Source: Actinobacteria bacterium OV320
GTDB lineage: Bacteria > Actinomycetota > Actinomycetes > Streptomycetales > Streptomycetaceae
Direction of reading: 5' to 3'
Assembly: GCA_001298545.1 (NCBI GenBank)
Contig: LJCX01000028.1
Location: forward strand, 124,001-188,000
Length of the DNA: 64,000 bases
In this document: positions 36,573 to 45,110 of the stretch, piece by piece
Numbering within the stretch: position 1 is the stretch's first letter
How the letters are laid out: every line of letters begins with the position of its first letter
Position numbers and translations under genes: made by a program
Notes under the pieces: model-generated
What the model saw: the letters and a program-made list of their open reading frames with translations, nothing else
The model's database searches: none
What the model was told of the DNA's origin: nothing

Positions 36573-38843
36573 ATGCCAAAGAAGCGCTCGGGCGGTGGTC
36601 TGTCGCCAACGCAGCAGGCCGCCAAGTTCCTCGGTGTCAGTGTGCTCGCGGGAGCCGTGCTGGCCGGTATCGCCCTGCCCGCCTTCGGCGCGCTGGGCCT
36701 CGCCGCCAAGGGGTCGGTGGAGTCGTTCGACGAACTCCCGGCCAACCTCAAGACGCCCCCGCTGAGCCAGCGCACCACGATCCTCGACGCCGAAGGCGGC
36801 CAGATCGCCACGGTCTACTCGCGGGACCGCACGGTGGTCGACCTCAAGAACATCTCGCCGTACATGCAGAAGGCGATCGTCGCGATCGAGGACTCGCGGT
36901 TCTACGAGCACGGCGCGGTCGACCTGAAGGGCATGTTGCGCGCGCTCAACAAGAACGTGCAGAGCAGCGGGGTCTCCCAGGGTGCCTCCACGCTCACCCA
37001 GCAGTACGTGAAGAACGTCTTCGTGGAGGAGGCGGGCGACGACCCGACGAAGGTCGCGCAGGCCACCCAGCAGACCATCGGCCGCAAGATCAAGGAGCTG
37101 AAGTACGCGATCCAGGTCGAGGAGGAGCTCGGCAAGAAGAAGATCCTCGAGAACTACCTGAACATCACGTTCTTCGGCGAGCAGGCCTACGGCGTCGAGG
37201 CGGCCTCACAGCGCTACTTCTCCACGCACGCCAAGGACCTCACCCTCCCCCAGGCGGCGCTGCTGGCCGGCATCGTCCAGTCCCCGACCGTCTACGACCC
37301 GGTCAAGGACGACGTCACGGCCACCAACCGCCGCAACGTCGTGCTGAAGCGCATGGCCGAGGTGGGCGACATCACCGAGGCGGAGGCCGCCAAGGCACAG
37401 AAGTCGCCGCTGGACCTGAAGGTCAAGCAGCCGAAGAACGGCTGCATCACCGCCGTGAAGGGCGCCAGCTTCTTCTGCAAGTACGTGGAGCGCGTCTTCC
37501 TCAGCGACCCGGTCTTCGGCAAGACCAAGGAAGTGCGGGCGAAGCTCTGGAACCAGGGCGGCCTGACGATCCGGACGACGCTGGAACCGCAGTCCCAGAA
37601 GTCCGTCCAGGACTCGCTCAAGGACCACGTCTACAAGTCGGACAAGGTCGCCGCGGCCGCCACGCTCGTCGAGCCCGGCACCGGCAAGATCCTCGGCATG
37701 GGTCAGTCGAAGCCGTACGGCTACGGCAAGAACGAGACCGAGTACAACTACTCCGTCAACGCCTCCATGGGCGGCTCGAACTACGGCTTCCCGACCGGCT
37801 CGACCTTCAAGCCGTTCGTGGCCGCGGCCGCGCTGGAGGAGGGCCGCCCGGCGAACCAGAGCTACCCGGCGCCGTACGAGATGCCGTACCCGGACACGGT
37901 CCAGACGTGCAGCAGCAAGCCGTGGACCAACCAGGGCAACGACAAGCTGGAGAACGAGAGCGAGTCCGAGAAGGGCCCGTACCAGCTGAAGAAGGCCATG
38001 GAGCTGTCGGTCAACACCTACTTCGTGCAGATGCTCGCCGACATCGGCATGTGCCCCGTGGTGAAGATGACCGACAAGCTGGGCGTGGTCCAGGGCAACG
38101 GCGACAAGGTCCCCGAGGTGCCCTCGTCGATGACCCTCGGCTCCACCGGCCTCTCCCCCCTGACGATGGCGACCGCGTACGCGGCCTTCGCCAGCCGGGG
38201 CATGTACTGCACCCCGATCGCCATCGAGTCGATCACCCAGACCGTGGGCGGCACGAAGAAGTCGCTGGAGGTGCCGAAGTCGACCTGCTCGCGCGCGATG
38301 AGCGAGAAGACCGCGGACACCATCAACACGCTGCTGAGCGGTGTGACCGACTCCGGTACCGGCAAGCAGGCCGGTCTGTCCGGCCGCGCCAACGCCGGTA
38401 AGACGGGTACGACGGACTCCCGCAAGAACGCCTGGTTCGTCGGCTACACCCCGAACCTCGCCGGCGCCGTCTGGGTCGGCAGCGCCACCCAGAAGGTCGA
38501 GATGACCAACATCACCATCGGTGGCGTCTACCACTCCCAGGTCTACGGCGGTGACACCCCCGGCCCGATCTGGCGCGACGCCATGACCGGCGCGCTCGAG
38601 GGCAAGGAAGCCCCGTCCTTCAACCTCGTCAACATCCCGAACCCGCCCGCCAAGGACAAGGGTGACGAGAACGACGACGATGACAACGGTGACGACAACG
38701 GCGGCACCGGGGACGACGACGGCTTCCTCACCGGTCTGCTCACCAACGGCACGACGAACGGCGGGAACTCGACCGGCGGCAACGACGGAGGCACGTTCTT
38801 CCAGGGCCAGAGCAACGGAAACGGCAACGGCGGACGCGGCTGA
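36573..38843 (+). CDS. Class A bifunctional penicillin-binding protein (PonA2-like)
   Basis: A 756-residue peptidoglycan synthase. One N-terminal membrane helix; glycosyltransferase domain with catalytic E106 (AIEDSRFYEHG) and STLTQQYVKN; transpeptidase domain with S410-K413 (GSTFKPF), SVN and K610-T-G (KTGTT). The C-terminus is an acidic D/N/G-rich tail. It corresponds to Rv3682 ponA2 and to SCO3580. GGCGCATGAC-type weak ribosome site; the start MPKKRSGGG is well conserved. Confidence 0.95.
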   Translation: MPKKRSGGGLSPTQQAAKFLGVSVLAGAVLAGIALPAFGALGLAAKGSVESFDELPANLKTPPLSQRTTILDAEGGQIATVYSRDRTVVDLKNISPYMQKAIVAIEDSRFYEHGAVDLKGMLRALNKNVQSSGVSQGASTLTQQYVKNVFVEEAGDDPTKVAQATQQTIGRKIKELKYAIQVEEELGKKKILENYLNITFFGEQAYGVEAASQRYFSTHAKDLTLPQAALLAGIVQSPTVYDPVKDDVTATNRRNVVLKRMAEVGDITEAEAAKAQKSPLDLKVKQPKNGCITAVKGASFFCKYVERVFLSDPVFGKTKEVRAKLWNQGGLTIRTTLEPQSQKSVQDSLKDHVYKSDKVAAAATLVEPGTGKILGMGQSKPYGYGKNETEYNYSVNASMGGSNYGFPTGSTFKPFVAAAALEEGRPANQSYPAPYEMPYPDTVQTCSSKPWTNQGNDKLENESESEKGPYQLKKAMELSVNTYFVQMLADIGMCPVVKMTDKLGVVQGNGDKVPEVPSSMTLGSTGLSPLTMATAYAAFASRGMYCTPIAIESITQTVGGTKKSLEVPKSTCSRAMSEKTADTINTLLSGVTDSGTGKQAGLSGRANAGKTGTTDSRKNAWFVGYTPNLAGAVWVGSATQKVEMTNITIGGVYHSQVYGGDTPGPIWRDAMTGALEGKEAPSFNLVNIPNPPAKDKGDENDDDDNGDDNGGTGDDDGFLTGLLTNGTTNGGNSTGGNDGGTFFQGQSNGNGNGGRG

Positions 38844-38910
38844 GGCCGGTCCGAGTCCGACGCCGGTCGGCCGGCCGGTCCACCAGCCGGTCCACCGGTA
38901 GGGAACACAG

Positions 38911-38970
38911 CGAACGGCCCCTGCTTCTCGTACGGAAACTCTTCTCGTACGGAGAGGCAGGGGCCGTTCG
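38911..38970. terminator. Large hairpin between PBP and convergent GatB/YqeY gene
   Basis: A 14-bp perfect stem (38911-38924 with 38957-38970) around a 32-nt loop that contains two copies of TTCTCGTACGG. Serves both convergent genes. Confidence 0.75.
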
Positions 38971-39091
38971 TCGTGCGGGGGCCGTTCGTCGTGCGGGGCC
39001 GGTGGCGCTCGGCGGAGGCTGACGCTCCGAGGCGGCGCTTGGCGTGGCGGCGCGTGGCCGTCACATGGACGGGGTCGGGCGGGTCAGGCCG

Positions 39092-39556
39092 TCATCCCGC
39101 GAGCAGCTTCTTGACGACCGCGGCGACGCGGCCGCCCTCGGCCAGGCCGGCCACCTTCGGGTTCACGATCTTCATGACGGCGCCCATCGCCCGCGGCCCC
39201 TCGGCGCCGGCCGCCCTCGCCTCCGCGACGGCCTGGGCGACGATGTCGTTCAGCTCCTCTTCGCCGAGCTGCTTGGGCAGATAGGTGGCGAGCAGCTCGC
39301 CCTCCGCCTTCTCCCGCTCGGCCGACTCGGCCCGACCACCCGCCGCGAAGGCGTCCGCGGCCTCACGGCGCTTCTTCGCTTCCTTGGTGATCACCTTGAG
39401 GACCTCGTCGTCGGAGAGCTCGCGCTTCTCCTTGCCCGCGACCTCCTCCTTGGTGATCGCGGTGAGCGTGAGCCGGAGCGTCGAGGAGCGGAGCTCGTCG
39501 CGCCCCTTGATAGCGGCGTTGAGGTCTTCCTGCAGCTTCGACTTGAGCGTGGTCAT
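39092..39556 (-). CDS. GatB/YqeY domain-containing protein
   Basis: A 154-residue YqeY protein (MTTLKSKLQEDLNAAIKGRDELRSS; YLPKQLGEEELNDIVAQAV; AGLAEGGRVAAVVKKLL), related to the tail domain of GatB that contacts tRNA. Role outside the amidotransferase is unclear. Full length for the family. Divergent from the metallophosphoesterase. Confidence 0.95.
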   Translation of the reverse strand: MTTLKSKLQEDLNAAIKGRDELRSSTLRLTLTAITKEEVAGKEKRELSDDEVLKVITKEAKKRREAADAFAAGGRAESAEREKAEGELLATYLPKQLGEEELNDIVAQAVAEARAAGAEGPRAMGAVMKIVNPKVAGLAEGGRVAAVVKKLLAG

Positions 39557-39650
39557 GGGTTTGATTGTCGCAGGTGTCGGCGGCCGCACGCCCGCCGATT
39601 TAAGGGGCGGCGGGGCAAAGGCTTTTGACGGCGTCTGACACGATGGACGT

Positions 39651-40577
39651 ATGCGCGCGCGATACGGAGTTCCCCTGTCCATTGCAGCGGCCGGCGCCGC
39701 CGGTCTGGTGTACGCGGCGGGCTTCGAAGCCCGCTCCTTCCGCCTGCGGCGGGTGACGGTCCCCGTCCTCCCCGCCGGGATGCGCCCCCTGCGCGTGTTG
39801 CAGGTCTCCGACATCCACATGGTCGGCGGCCAGCGCAAGAAACAGCGCTGGCTGCGATCCCTGGCCGGCCTGCGCCCCGACTTCGTGATCAACACCGGGG
39901 ACAACCTGTCCGACCCGGAGGCCGTGCCCGAGGTCCTGGACGCCCTCGGCCCGCTGATGGAGTTCCCGGGCGCGTACGTCTTCGGATCCAACGACTACTA
40001 CGGCCCGACGCTGCGCAACCCCGCCCGCTACCTCTTCGAGAAGGCCCAGGGACGCCACGGCCTGAACGGCAACGCACCCGCCGTCGACGTGGTCCACAAC
40101 CCGTGGGAGGACCTGCGCGACAACTTCGACGCCGCGGGCTGGCTGAACCTGACGAACACCCGGGGCGTGCTGAAGGCCGAGGGTGTGTCGATCGAGCTGA
40201 CGGGCGTGGACGACCCGCACATCAAGCGCGACCGCTACGCACAGGTGGCCGGTGGCCCGTCGGCGTCGTCCGACTTCTCGATGGGCGTCGTGCACGCGCC
40301 GTACCTGCGGGTCCTGGACTCCTACACGGCGGACGGCTATCCCCTGATCCTGGCCGGCCACACCCACGGCGGCCAGCTCTGCATCCCCTTCTACGGCGCC
40401 CTGGTCACCAACTGCGACCTGGACACGGGACGCGTGAAGGGCCTGTCCACGCACACGGCGGAGGGGCACACGTCCTACCTGCACGTGTCGGCGGGATGCG
40501 GAACGAGCCGCTACACGCCGGTGCGCTTCGCATGCCCGCCCGAGGTGACCTTGCTGACGTTGGTCGAGAAGGAATAG
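39651..40577 (+). CDS. Metallophosphoesterase with N-terminal membrane anchor
   Basis: A 308-residue calcineurin-like phosphoesterase of the YkuE/Rv3683 type. Metal motifs: VSDIHMVG, NTGDNLSD, GSNDYYG (GNH replaced by SND), VVHAPY, GHTHGGQL. An N-terminal hydrophobic stretch (VPLSIAAAGAAGLVYAAG) anchors it. Its position after the PBP matches mycobacteria. Confidence 0.93.
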   Translation: MRARYGVPLSIAAAGAAGLVYAAGFEARSFRLRRVTVPVLPAGMRPLRVLQVSDIHMVGGQRKKQRWLRSLAGLRPDFVINTGDNLSDPEAVPEVLDALGPLMEFPGAYVFGSNDYYGPTLRNPARYLFEKAQGRHGLNGNAPAVDVVHNPWEDLRDNFDAAGWLNLTNTRGVLKAEGVSIELTGVDDPHIKRDRYAQVAGGPSASSDFSMGVVHAPYLRVLDSYTADGYPLILAGHTHGGQLCIPFYGALVTNCDLDTGRVKGLSTHTAEGHTSYLHVSAGCGTSRYTPVRFACPPEVTLLTLVEKE

Positions 40578-40596
40578 GGCGAGGAGCGAGAAGGGG

Positions 40597-40695
40597 CGGC
40601 TGTCGCGGAGGGCAGCAGCGGTGACGGAGCGGCGGCAACGCTGACGGAGGAGCGGCGGCGGAGCGGCGGCAACGGTGACGGAGGGGCGGCGGAGG
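40597..40695. repeat. Imperfect GGAGCGGCGGCAACG repeats
   Basis: Three to four degenerate copies of a GGTGACGGAGCGGCGGCAAC-type unit between the phosphoesterase and Pr6Pr genes. No gene or clear terminator seen. Confidence 0.6.
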
Positions 40696-40754
40696 TTCCC
40701 TCGAACGGCCCCTCCCATATCGCCCCTTCTGTCATGTTTGCCTAGCTTGAGGGT

Positions 40755-41540
40755 ATGACCGCGCCGATACCCAGGGACATCCCGGATCTGCCCGCGATCC
40801 CGCGGACCCACGCGCTCCTGCTCTCCTCCGTCCCCGCCTCCGCGGTGGTGACCCCCGTACGCCGTCCACTGGCCGCCGTCCTTCGCCTCCTCCTGGCCGG
40901 CACGGCGGTTGCGGGCGTGACGCTCGCCCTCCTGCTCGGCAGCCCCTTGCGGGTCCTGAGCCACTTCGCGATCCAGAGCAACATCCTTTTGGCCCTGGTC
41001 ACGCTGCTGTCCGCCCGCCGCGCATGGACCGCCCGCCGGCCCCTCCCCGCCGCCCTGACGGGCGCCGCGCTGCTCTACGTCACGATCACCGGCCTCGTCT
41101 ACCACCTGATCCTGACGAACGCGGCGGCCCCCTTCTCGGTGACCGGCACGGCGACCGCCCCCACGGGCTGGCACCTGGTCGCCGGACACCTCGTCCACAC
41201 GGTGACACCGACAGCCGCCGTCCTCGACTGGCTGCTGCTGACGCCCCCGGGCCGGCTGCGCCTGCGCCGGGCCGCCACCTGGATGATCTACCCCGTGGCC
41301 TACCTGGCGTTCTGCCTCACCCGCGCCCAGCTGATCCCGGCCGGCACCCCGGGCCGCTACCTCTACCCCTTCTTCGACGCCGAGGCCCACGGCTACAAGC
41401 ACGCCCTCGCCAATGCCCTCCTCCTCGGCCTCTCCTTCTACGCCCTCGCGGTCCTCCTCGTGGCCCTCGACCACGCCCGCCCGAACCCGATCAGCCACCG
41501 CGCCAAAACCGGATTTCGTCTCGGGCCACCGGTGGGCTAA
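40755..41540 (+). CDS. Pr6Pr (FAR-17a/AIG1-like) membrane protein
   Basis: A 261-residue protein with six membrane helices. Signature motifs FAIQSNILLALVTL, ITGLVYHLIL, HLVHTVTPTAAVLDWLLL and GRYLYPFFD. It is of the Pr6Pr family, with unknown function. Immediately followed by a tRNA gene. Confidence 0.9.
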   Translation: MTAPIPRDIPDLPAIPRTHALLLSSVPASAVVTPVRRPLAAVLRLLLAGTAVAGVTLALLLGSPLRVLSHFAIQSNILLALVTLLSARRAWTARRPLPAALTGAALLYVTITGLVYHLILTNAAAPFSVTGTATAPTGWHLVAGHLVHTVTPTAAVLDWLLLTPPGRLRLRRAATWMIYPVAYLAFCLTRAQLIPAGTPGRYLYPFFDAEAHGYKHALANALLLGLSFYALAVLLVALDHARPNPISHRAKTGFRLGPPVG

Positions 41541-41582
41541 AGTAAACGACGTCGCCGCGACAAGCAGGACAAGCAGCGACAT

Positions 41583-41656
41583 CGGGGTGTAGCGCAGCTT
41601 GGCAGCGCGCTTCGTTCGGGACGAAGAGGTCGTGGGTTCAAATCCCGCCACCCCGA
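41583..41656 (+). tRNA. tRNA-Pro(CGG)
   Basis: Acceptor CGGGGTG pairs with CACCCCG, anticodon loop TTCGGGA gives anticodon CGG, T-arm GGGTTCAAATCCC. Discriminator A at 41656; CCA not encoded. Its 3' half is duplicated at 46038 as the other end of an integrated element. Confidence 0.95.
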
Positions 41657-41672
41657 CAGCTGAATAGCAGAT

Positions 41673-41707
41673 CAGAGGGCCCTTACCGACTCGGTAAGGG
41701 CCCTCTG
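41673..41707. terminator. 17-bp hairpin after tRNA-Pro
   Basis: A perfect 17-bp stem (41673-41689 with 41691-41707) terminating both the tRNA and the converging integrase. A decayed copy is at 46095-46130 in the duplicated region. Confidence 0.85.
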
Positions 41708-41772
41708 GCGTTGCTGCGTGTCTAACTGCGTGACTATCGATTCCTGAGTGCTCGACTGCGTGACGACGACAG

Positions 41773-42597
41773 CTACGGCCGCCGCGGATCGATGCCGAAG
41801 ATTCCGTCCATGGCGACGGCCCCGGTCTGGATGACGGGCGGAATCTGCTTCCGGTAGACCTCTTCCGTCACAGCCGTCCCAGAGTGCCCGACGAGCCGCG
41901 AAATCACTTCCAGCGGCACGCCACGGTCGGACAGCAGCGACACGAAGCTGTGCCGGAGCTCCCGCGGAGTCCACTCGTCAGCGGCGAGCCGGTCCCAGCC
42001 TTGATCTTCGAATTGCTGCCACAGAGCATCGACGCAGCGCGCCGGCAGAGCGAGCGTGCGCCGGGACTTCCGGTTCTTGGTGTCCCCGCTCCTTCGGGCC
42101 GAGCGCCACACGGCGATATGCGGAGGCTGCGGCGGGTCGGCATCCGGCTTGCCCTTGAGGAAGACGTGGTCCCAGGTAAGCGCCCGGAGTTCCTCGGTCC
42201 GAGCACCGGTCAGCAGCGCAAGGACGATGTACGCGTGCATCGAGGTTCCCTCTGCGCCCCTGAGCACGGCCTCAGCCTGGGCGAAGGTGAGCGCCTTGGA
42301 CGGGCGCCCCACCTGTCCCTGGGGGACCGAGCACAGCTCGACGACGTTGCGCTTCACCTTGTCCCGCGCCATGGCCCGCTTGACCGCGCGGTTCAGGTAC
42401 GAGTGGAGCGACTGGAGGGTGCGGGTGCTGAGCGTCTTGGCCTTGGTGGCCAGCCAACGGTCAACGTCCTCCGCGCTGAGGTCACGGAGCTTGCGAGCGC
42501 CGAGTGACGGGATGACGTGCTTCTCGCTCAGGAGCGGGGTCGTTGCGAGGGTGCTGGGGTCGAGGCCTGCCAGGCCATAGTCCAGCCAGTCCGTCAT
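41773..42597 (-). CDS. Tyrosine recombinase/integrase, N-terminally truncated
   Basis: About 274 residues versus 370-400 for relatives. The core-binding domain (VIPSLGARKLRDLSAEDVDRW; TRTLQSLHSYLNRAVKRA) and catalytic domain (LLTGARTEELRALTWDHV with Arg, ELRHSFVSLLSDRG, LVGHSGTAVTEEVYRK) with the R-H-R-H-Y set are present. The missing part is the N-terminal arm-binding domain, whose place is taken by the inverted repeat at 42625-42778. The 3' end is 117 bp from tRNA-Pro. Confidence 0.85.
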   Translation of the reverse strand: MTDWLDYGLAGLDPSTLATTPLLSEKHVIPSLGARKLRDLSAEDVDRWLATKAKTLSTRTLQSLHSYLNRAVKRAMARDKVKRNVVELCSVPQGQVGRPSKALTFAQAEAVLRGAEGTSMHAYIVLALLTGARTEELRALTWDHVFLKGKPDADPPQPPHIAVWRSARRSGDTKNRKSRRTLALPARCVDALWQQFEDQGWDRLAADEWTPRELRHSFVSLLSDRGVPLEVISRLVGHSGTAVTEEVYRKQIPPVIQTGAVAMDGIFGIDPRRP

Positions 42598-42624
42598 CCC
42601 GGCCGGTCGGTGGCGAGCGCGGGG

Positions 42625-42778
42625 AAGCTCCCATCCCGTCTGCCGTCGACCCAGGCAGAGCCGAGCAGACGCGGCCCAGGGCGTCAAGGTCGTTCGTACA
42701 GTGGCGCGCTCCACCTTGACGCCCTGAACCACGCCCGCTCCACGGTGGGTGGGTCGACGGCAGACGGGATGGGAGCTT
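42625..42778. repeat. Nested inverted repeats (29-bp outer, 14-bp inner arms)
   Basis: Outer arms 42625-42653 and 42750-42778 are perfect reverse complements. Inner arms 42677-42690 and 42713-42726 are also perfect. It sits at the truncated start of the integrase gene. It may be an IS-like remnant, a recombination-generated palindrome or a structured origin/attachment site. Confidence 0.85.
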
Positions 42779-42857
42779 GGGAGAGTGGTGGGTGACGTCA
42801 GGTCAGAAGCGCGCCTCACCCCTTGGTGGTCAGTTGGCCGCCTGCTTTACTTCACGG

Positions 42858-43274
42858 ATGTTTACGTGGCTCTGGGTCTTAGTTGGCACGGTGATCGGGA
42901 CGATACTCGTGGCACGGCGAGCCCGGCGGACAGCGGCTCAGGCCGAAGCAGGTGAGGCAGTTTTCTTCCAGGTCGGGGCTAACCTGCCCGACGAGGGACG
43001 CCGATACAGCCTTGGCCGAGTGCAGGCCGGAAGCGAGTTCCGGTGGAAGCCTCGCTGGCCGTGGACACGGCTGCGTGAACTCCCGACGGATCTGAACTAC
43101 GTCTGCGCACGCGAAGCGACCTCGCGCGAAATGTGGCGGCTACCGACCGGTGCGCTGGTGATCGAATGTGAATCGTCTGCGGGGCCTGTACGACTCTGGA
43201 CGCGCCCGGAATATGCACGGCACGTCGTGGTAATGATCCGGCGTACGGGTACCCCAAACCTTTCGACGCCCTAG
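42858..43274 (+). CDS. DUF2550-like single-span membrane protein
   Basis: About 138 residues: one N-terminal helix (FTWLWVLVGTVIGTILVA) then a small cytoplasmic domain with RRYSLGRVQAGSEFRW and GALVIECESSAGPVRLWT, resembling DUF2550 proteins. ATG 42858 is used since the preceding in-frame codons overlap the inverted repeat. Unlike the typical DUF2550 gene it lies in a mobile element. Confidence 0.6.
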   Translation: MFTWLWVLVGTVIGTILVARRARRTAAQAEAGEAVFFQVGANLPDEGRRYSLGRVQAGSEFRWKPRWPWTRLRELPTDLNYVCAREATSREMWRLPTGALVIECESSAGPVRLWTRPEYARHVVVMIRRTGTPNLSTP

Positions 43275-43678
43275 CCAGGTACAGCCGCTCGTTGCTCGCG
43301 GAGGACGGAAAAGCCGTGCTCCTGACGCGGGAGGGCGGATCCCCACCCTCCGGGCCGTCCCCGGGCCGTCGGAGGGCGCTCAACGACGACCAACGCTGAC
43401 AACCACCGACAGCTAAGTCGCAGGTCGCAGCGTTGATCAAGCACACGGCCGCAGGTCAGAGACCCGGTCCTTCACTTCTTCGGCTACCGAGCGCGTCAGA
43501 AGGCGACTTGACGCTGCCCATTGAGACTCCACCGACCTCAGTGCCCAATCGGTCAGGAATCCACGGCTCATCCACCTGTTGCGCAGAGTACTCAAGCTAG
43601 CGGCCATCTAGGCTTGAGGGCGGAGATAGGCACCGTTTCAGCCTCAGGTGCACGACGTCAGCCTCTGCCAGTGCCTAA
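43275..43678. other. Gap in the element with no convincing gene
   Basis: About 400 bp. Contains the first copy of a roughly 34-bp sequence (43505-43538) found again at 44520-44553 next to a tRNA-Ser-like fragment. Frames in it have poor codon bias. Confidence 0.4.
43505..43538. repeat. Direct repeat shared with the 5' side of the tRNA-Ser-like fragment
   Basis: 43519-43538 (CATTGAGACTCCACCGACCT) matches 44534-44553 with one mismatch, and CTTGAC upstream is also shared. The copy overlaps the degenerate 5' part of the tRNA-Ser-like sequence. Confidence 0.6.
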
Positions 43679-44221
43679 CTATGGCGGTGCATCCGTCTGT
43701 CCGATGATCGCTCCCGCACGATCCCGGAACTGGATGGATGCGCGGAGAAACAGCTCTGCGCGTTGATGTAGCTGCTCGTTCGTTACATCGAGGAACTCCA
43801 GCTCGAAGTCAGCCGGACTCAGCATCATCAGTCCCTGAACTGCGGATGTAGCAGTATCCGCCAGGAACCGCCCGATGTTCTTCAGTTCAGGCGGGCCGAT
43901 GAGGGCGGTCTTACCGAGCGCCATCATCAAGGACTGGTTTTGCCCCATCACGGCTGCAACCTGATCCTCGGTCGGGGATGACCAACGAGGGACCCTCAGC
44001 TCCGGAAGCAGTGCCTGCGCAGCGTCGAGAACCTCCATGTAGGTTTCGTATCGCTTACTGCGAAACCACTCCTCCCTAGCCAATAGCCGAGCATTCTGTG
44101 ACGTTTCACGAGCCGCCTCCTGTGCCATACGCGCCGCTGACCGCGCCGCCCGGGCTCCGATCACAGACCCGCCCCAGCCTCCAGCCAGGGCGGCGAGGGC
44201 TGCAATTAACGCTTCAATCAC
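43679..44221 (-). CDS. Hypothetical membrane-anchored protein of the element
   Basis: A 180-residue protein with an N-terminal helix (MIEALIAALAALAGGWGGSVIGARAA) then a long amphipathic/coiled region (SAARMAQEAARETSQNARLLAREEWF) and a helical domain. GTG 44221 start. Not recognised; similar small helical proteins occur in actinobacterial integrative elements. Confidence 0.65.
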   Translation of the reverse strand: MIEALIAALAALAGGWGGSVIGARAARSAARMAQEAARETSQNARLLAREEWFRSKRYETYMEVLDAAQALLPELRVPRWSSPTEDQVAAVMGQNQSLMMALGKTALIGPPELKNIGRFLADTATSAVQGLMMLSPADFELEFLDVTNEQLHQRAELFLRASIQFRDRAGAIIGQTDAPP

Positions 44222-44456
44222 GGTCCGCCATGATGCCGCCTCCCGGCCCCCGATGAGATGCCTTCAGCATGAACGGCAAAGGGCGCGGACCGTCCCATAT
44301 GGCCGTCGCTGGCCGATCGGCTAGCGCTGCGGATCAAAAGGCCGTGCCCCTCCCGTGCCCGTTCGGTCGGGAAGCAGCGGGGAACAGCGGTCACTGGCAG
44401 GCAAAGCTGATGAGACCGGCCCCTGACCGAGTTAGCTGGTCAGGGCCGTTCCTCTG

Positions 44457-44548
44457 CGGTGGGTGTGGGATTTGAACCCACGGTGACATCGCTGCCACGA
44501 CGGTTTTCAAGATCGTCGACGGCTTGACTCGGTCATTGAGACTCCGCC
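44457..44548 (-). tRNA. tRNA-Ser(UGA)-like sequence, 3' half intact, 5' half degenerate
   Basis: Minus strand: anticodon loop CTTGAAA (anticodon TGA), a long variable arm, and T-arm GTGGGTTCAAATCCCAC followed by ACCCACC-G, matching a Streptomyces tRNA-Ser. The 5' side does not pair properly: several mismatches in the acceptor stem, no normal D-arm, and an A-C mismatch in the anticodon stem. A hairpin at 44423-44446 follows on the minus strand. Likely a pseudo-tRNA left by an integration event rather than a working gene. Confidence 0.6.
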
Positions 44549-44641
44549 GACCTTTGCAGGTCACATCCTCAACCAGACACGCATGGAGCTGCGGTCGAGG
44601 GTTCCGGTTCGATGCCAAATACCTGTCTAGCGGCAGCAGCC

Positions 44642-44983
44642 ATGACGCCCACCGCTCGCCGTCTGGCTCGCCCTGCCAGGATCCCCGTCCCAAGGCTCAT
44701 GCAGGAACGGGCACGACAGCTGATCCAGCAGGGGAAGTGGCAGGAAGCGATCACCGAGATCAGGGAAGCGACAGGCTACAACCGCCGACATGCCAGATGC
44801 GTCGTGCTAGCCCTGGCGTACGGATGGAAAATCCCCACCCCCCCCACCGCCTTGCTTGGACTCCGAGGCGAAACAAGGTCTCTGACATCCACAAGGGCGA
44901 ACGAAGACGGCCATGCGCATCCGTGCCTGGCCATAACGTCGGCAGGAAACACCACCAGGCCCAGCTCGCGACCGAACTCCTAA
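44642..44983 (+). CDS. Possible small hypothetical protein of the element
   Basis: About 113 residues: MTPTARRLARPARIPVP then a basic helical segment (LMQERARQLIQQGKWQEAITEIREATGYNRRHA). The first 75 residues look protein-like; the rest may be a frame extension. Not recognised. Confidence 0.4.
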   Translation: MTPTARRLARPARIPVPRLMQERARQLIQQGKWQEAITEIREATGYNRRHARCVVLALAYGWKIPTPPTALLGLRGETRSLTSTRANEDGHAHPCLAITSAGNTTRPSSRPNS

Positions 44984-45017
44984 AGCGGGTGTCGCAGGTA
45001 CGAGTCCTGCAGGGAGG
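44966..45017 (+). pseudogene. tRNA-Arg(CCU)-like 3' fragment
   Basis: CTCCTAA would be an anticodon loop with anticodon CCT (44979-44981) and GCAGG-TACGAGT-CCTGC (44994-45010) is an intact T-arm. The anticodon stem has only three pairs, and no matching 5' acceptor or D-arm is visible upstream. Probably a second att-type tRNA relic. Confidence 0.4.
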
Positions 45018-45110
45018 AAGGAAGGTTGGCTGACTCGAACGCGACCTCTAGGGCGGCCCTTTGCGGTGCCCCGAGGTCGGGGGGCGCTTGCGGCTGCCTA
45101 GGATCACCGC

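Noticed and set aside
36305..38401. Long plus-strand frame overlapping the PBP in another frame
   Set aside because: The PBP frame holds all catalytic motifs; the other shows no domain.
43521..43766. Small plus-strand ORF in the element
   Set aside because: Overlaps the end of the better-supported minus-strand gene and has no codon bias.
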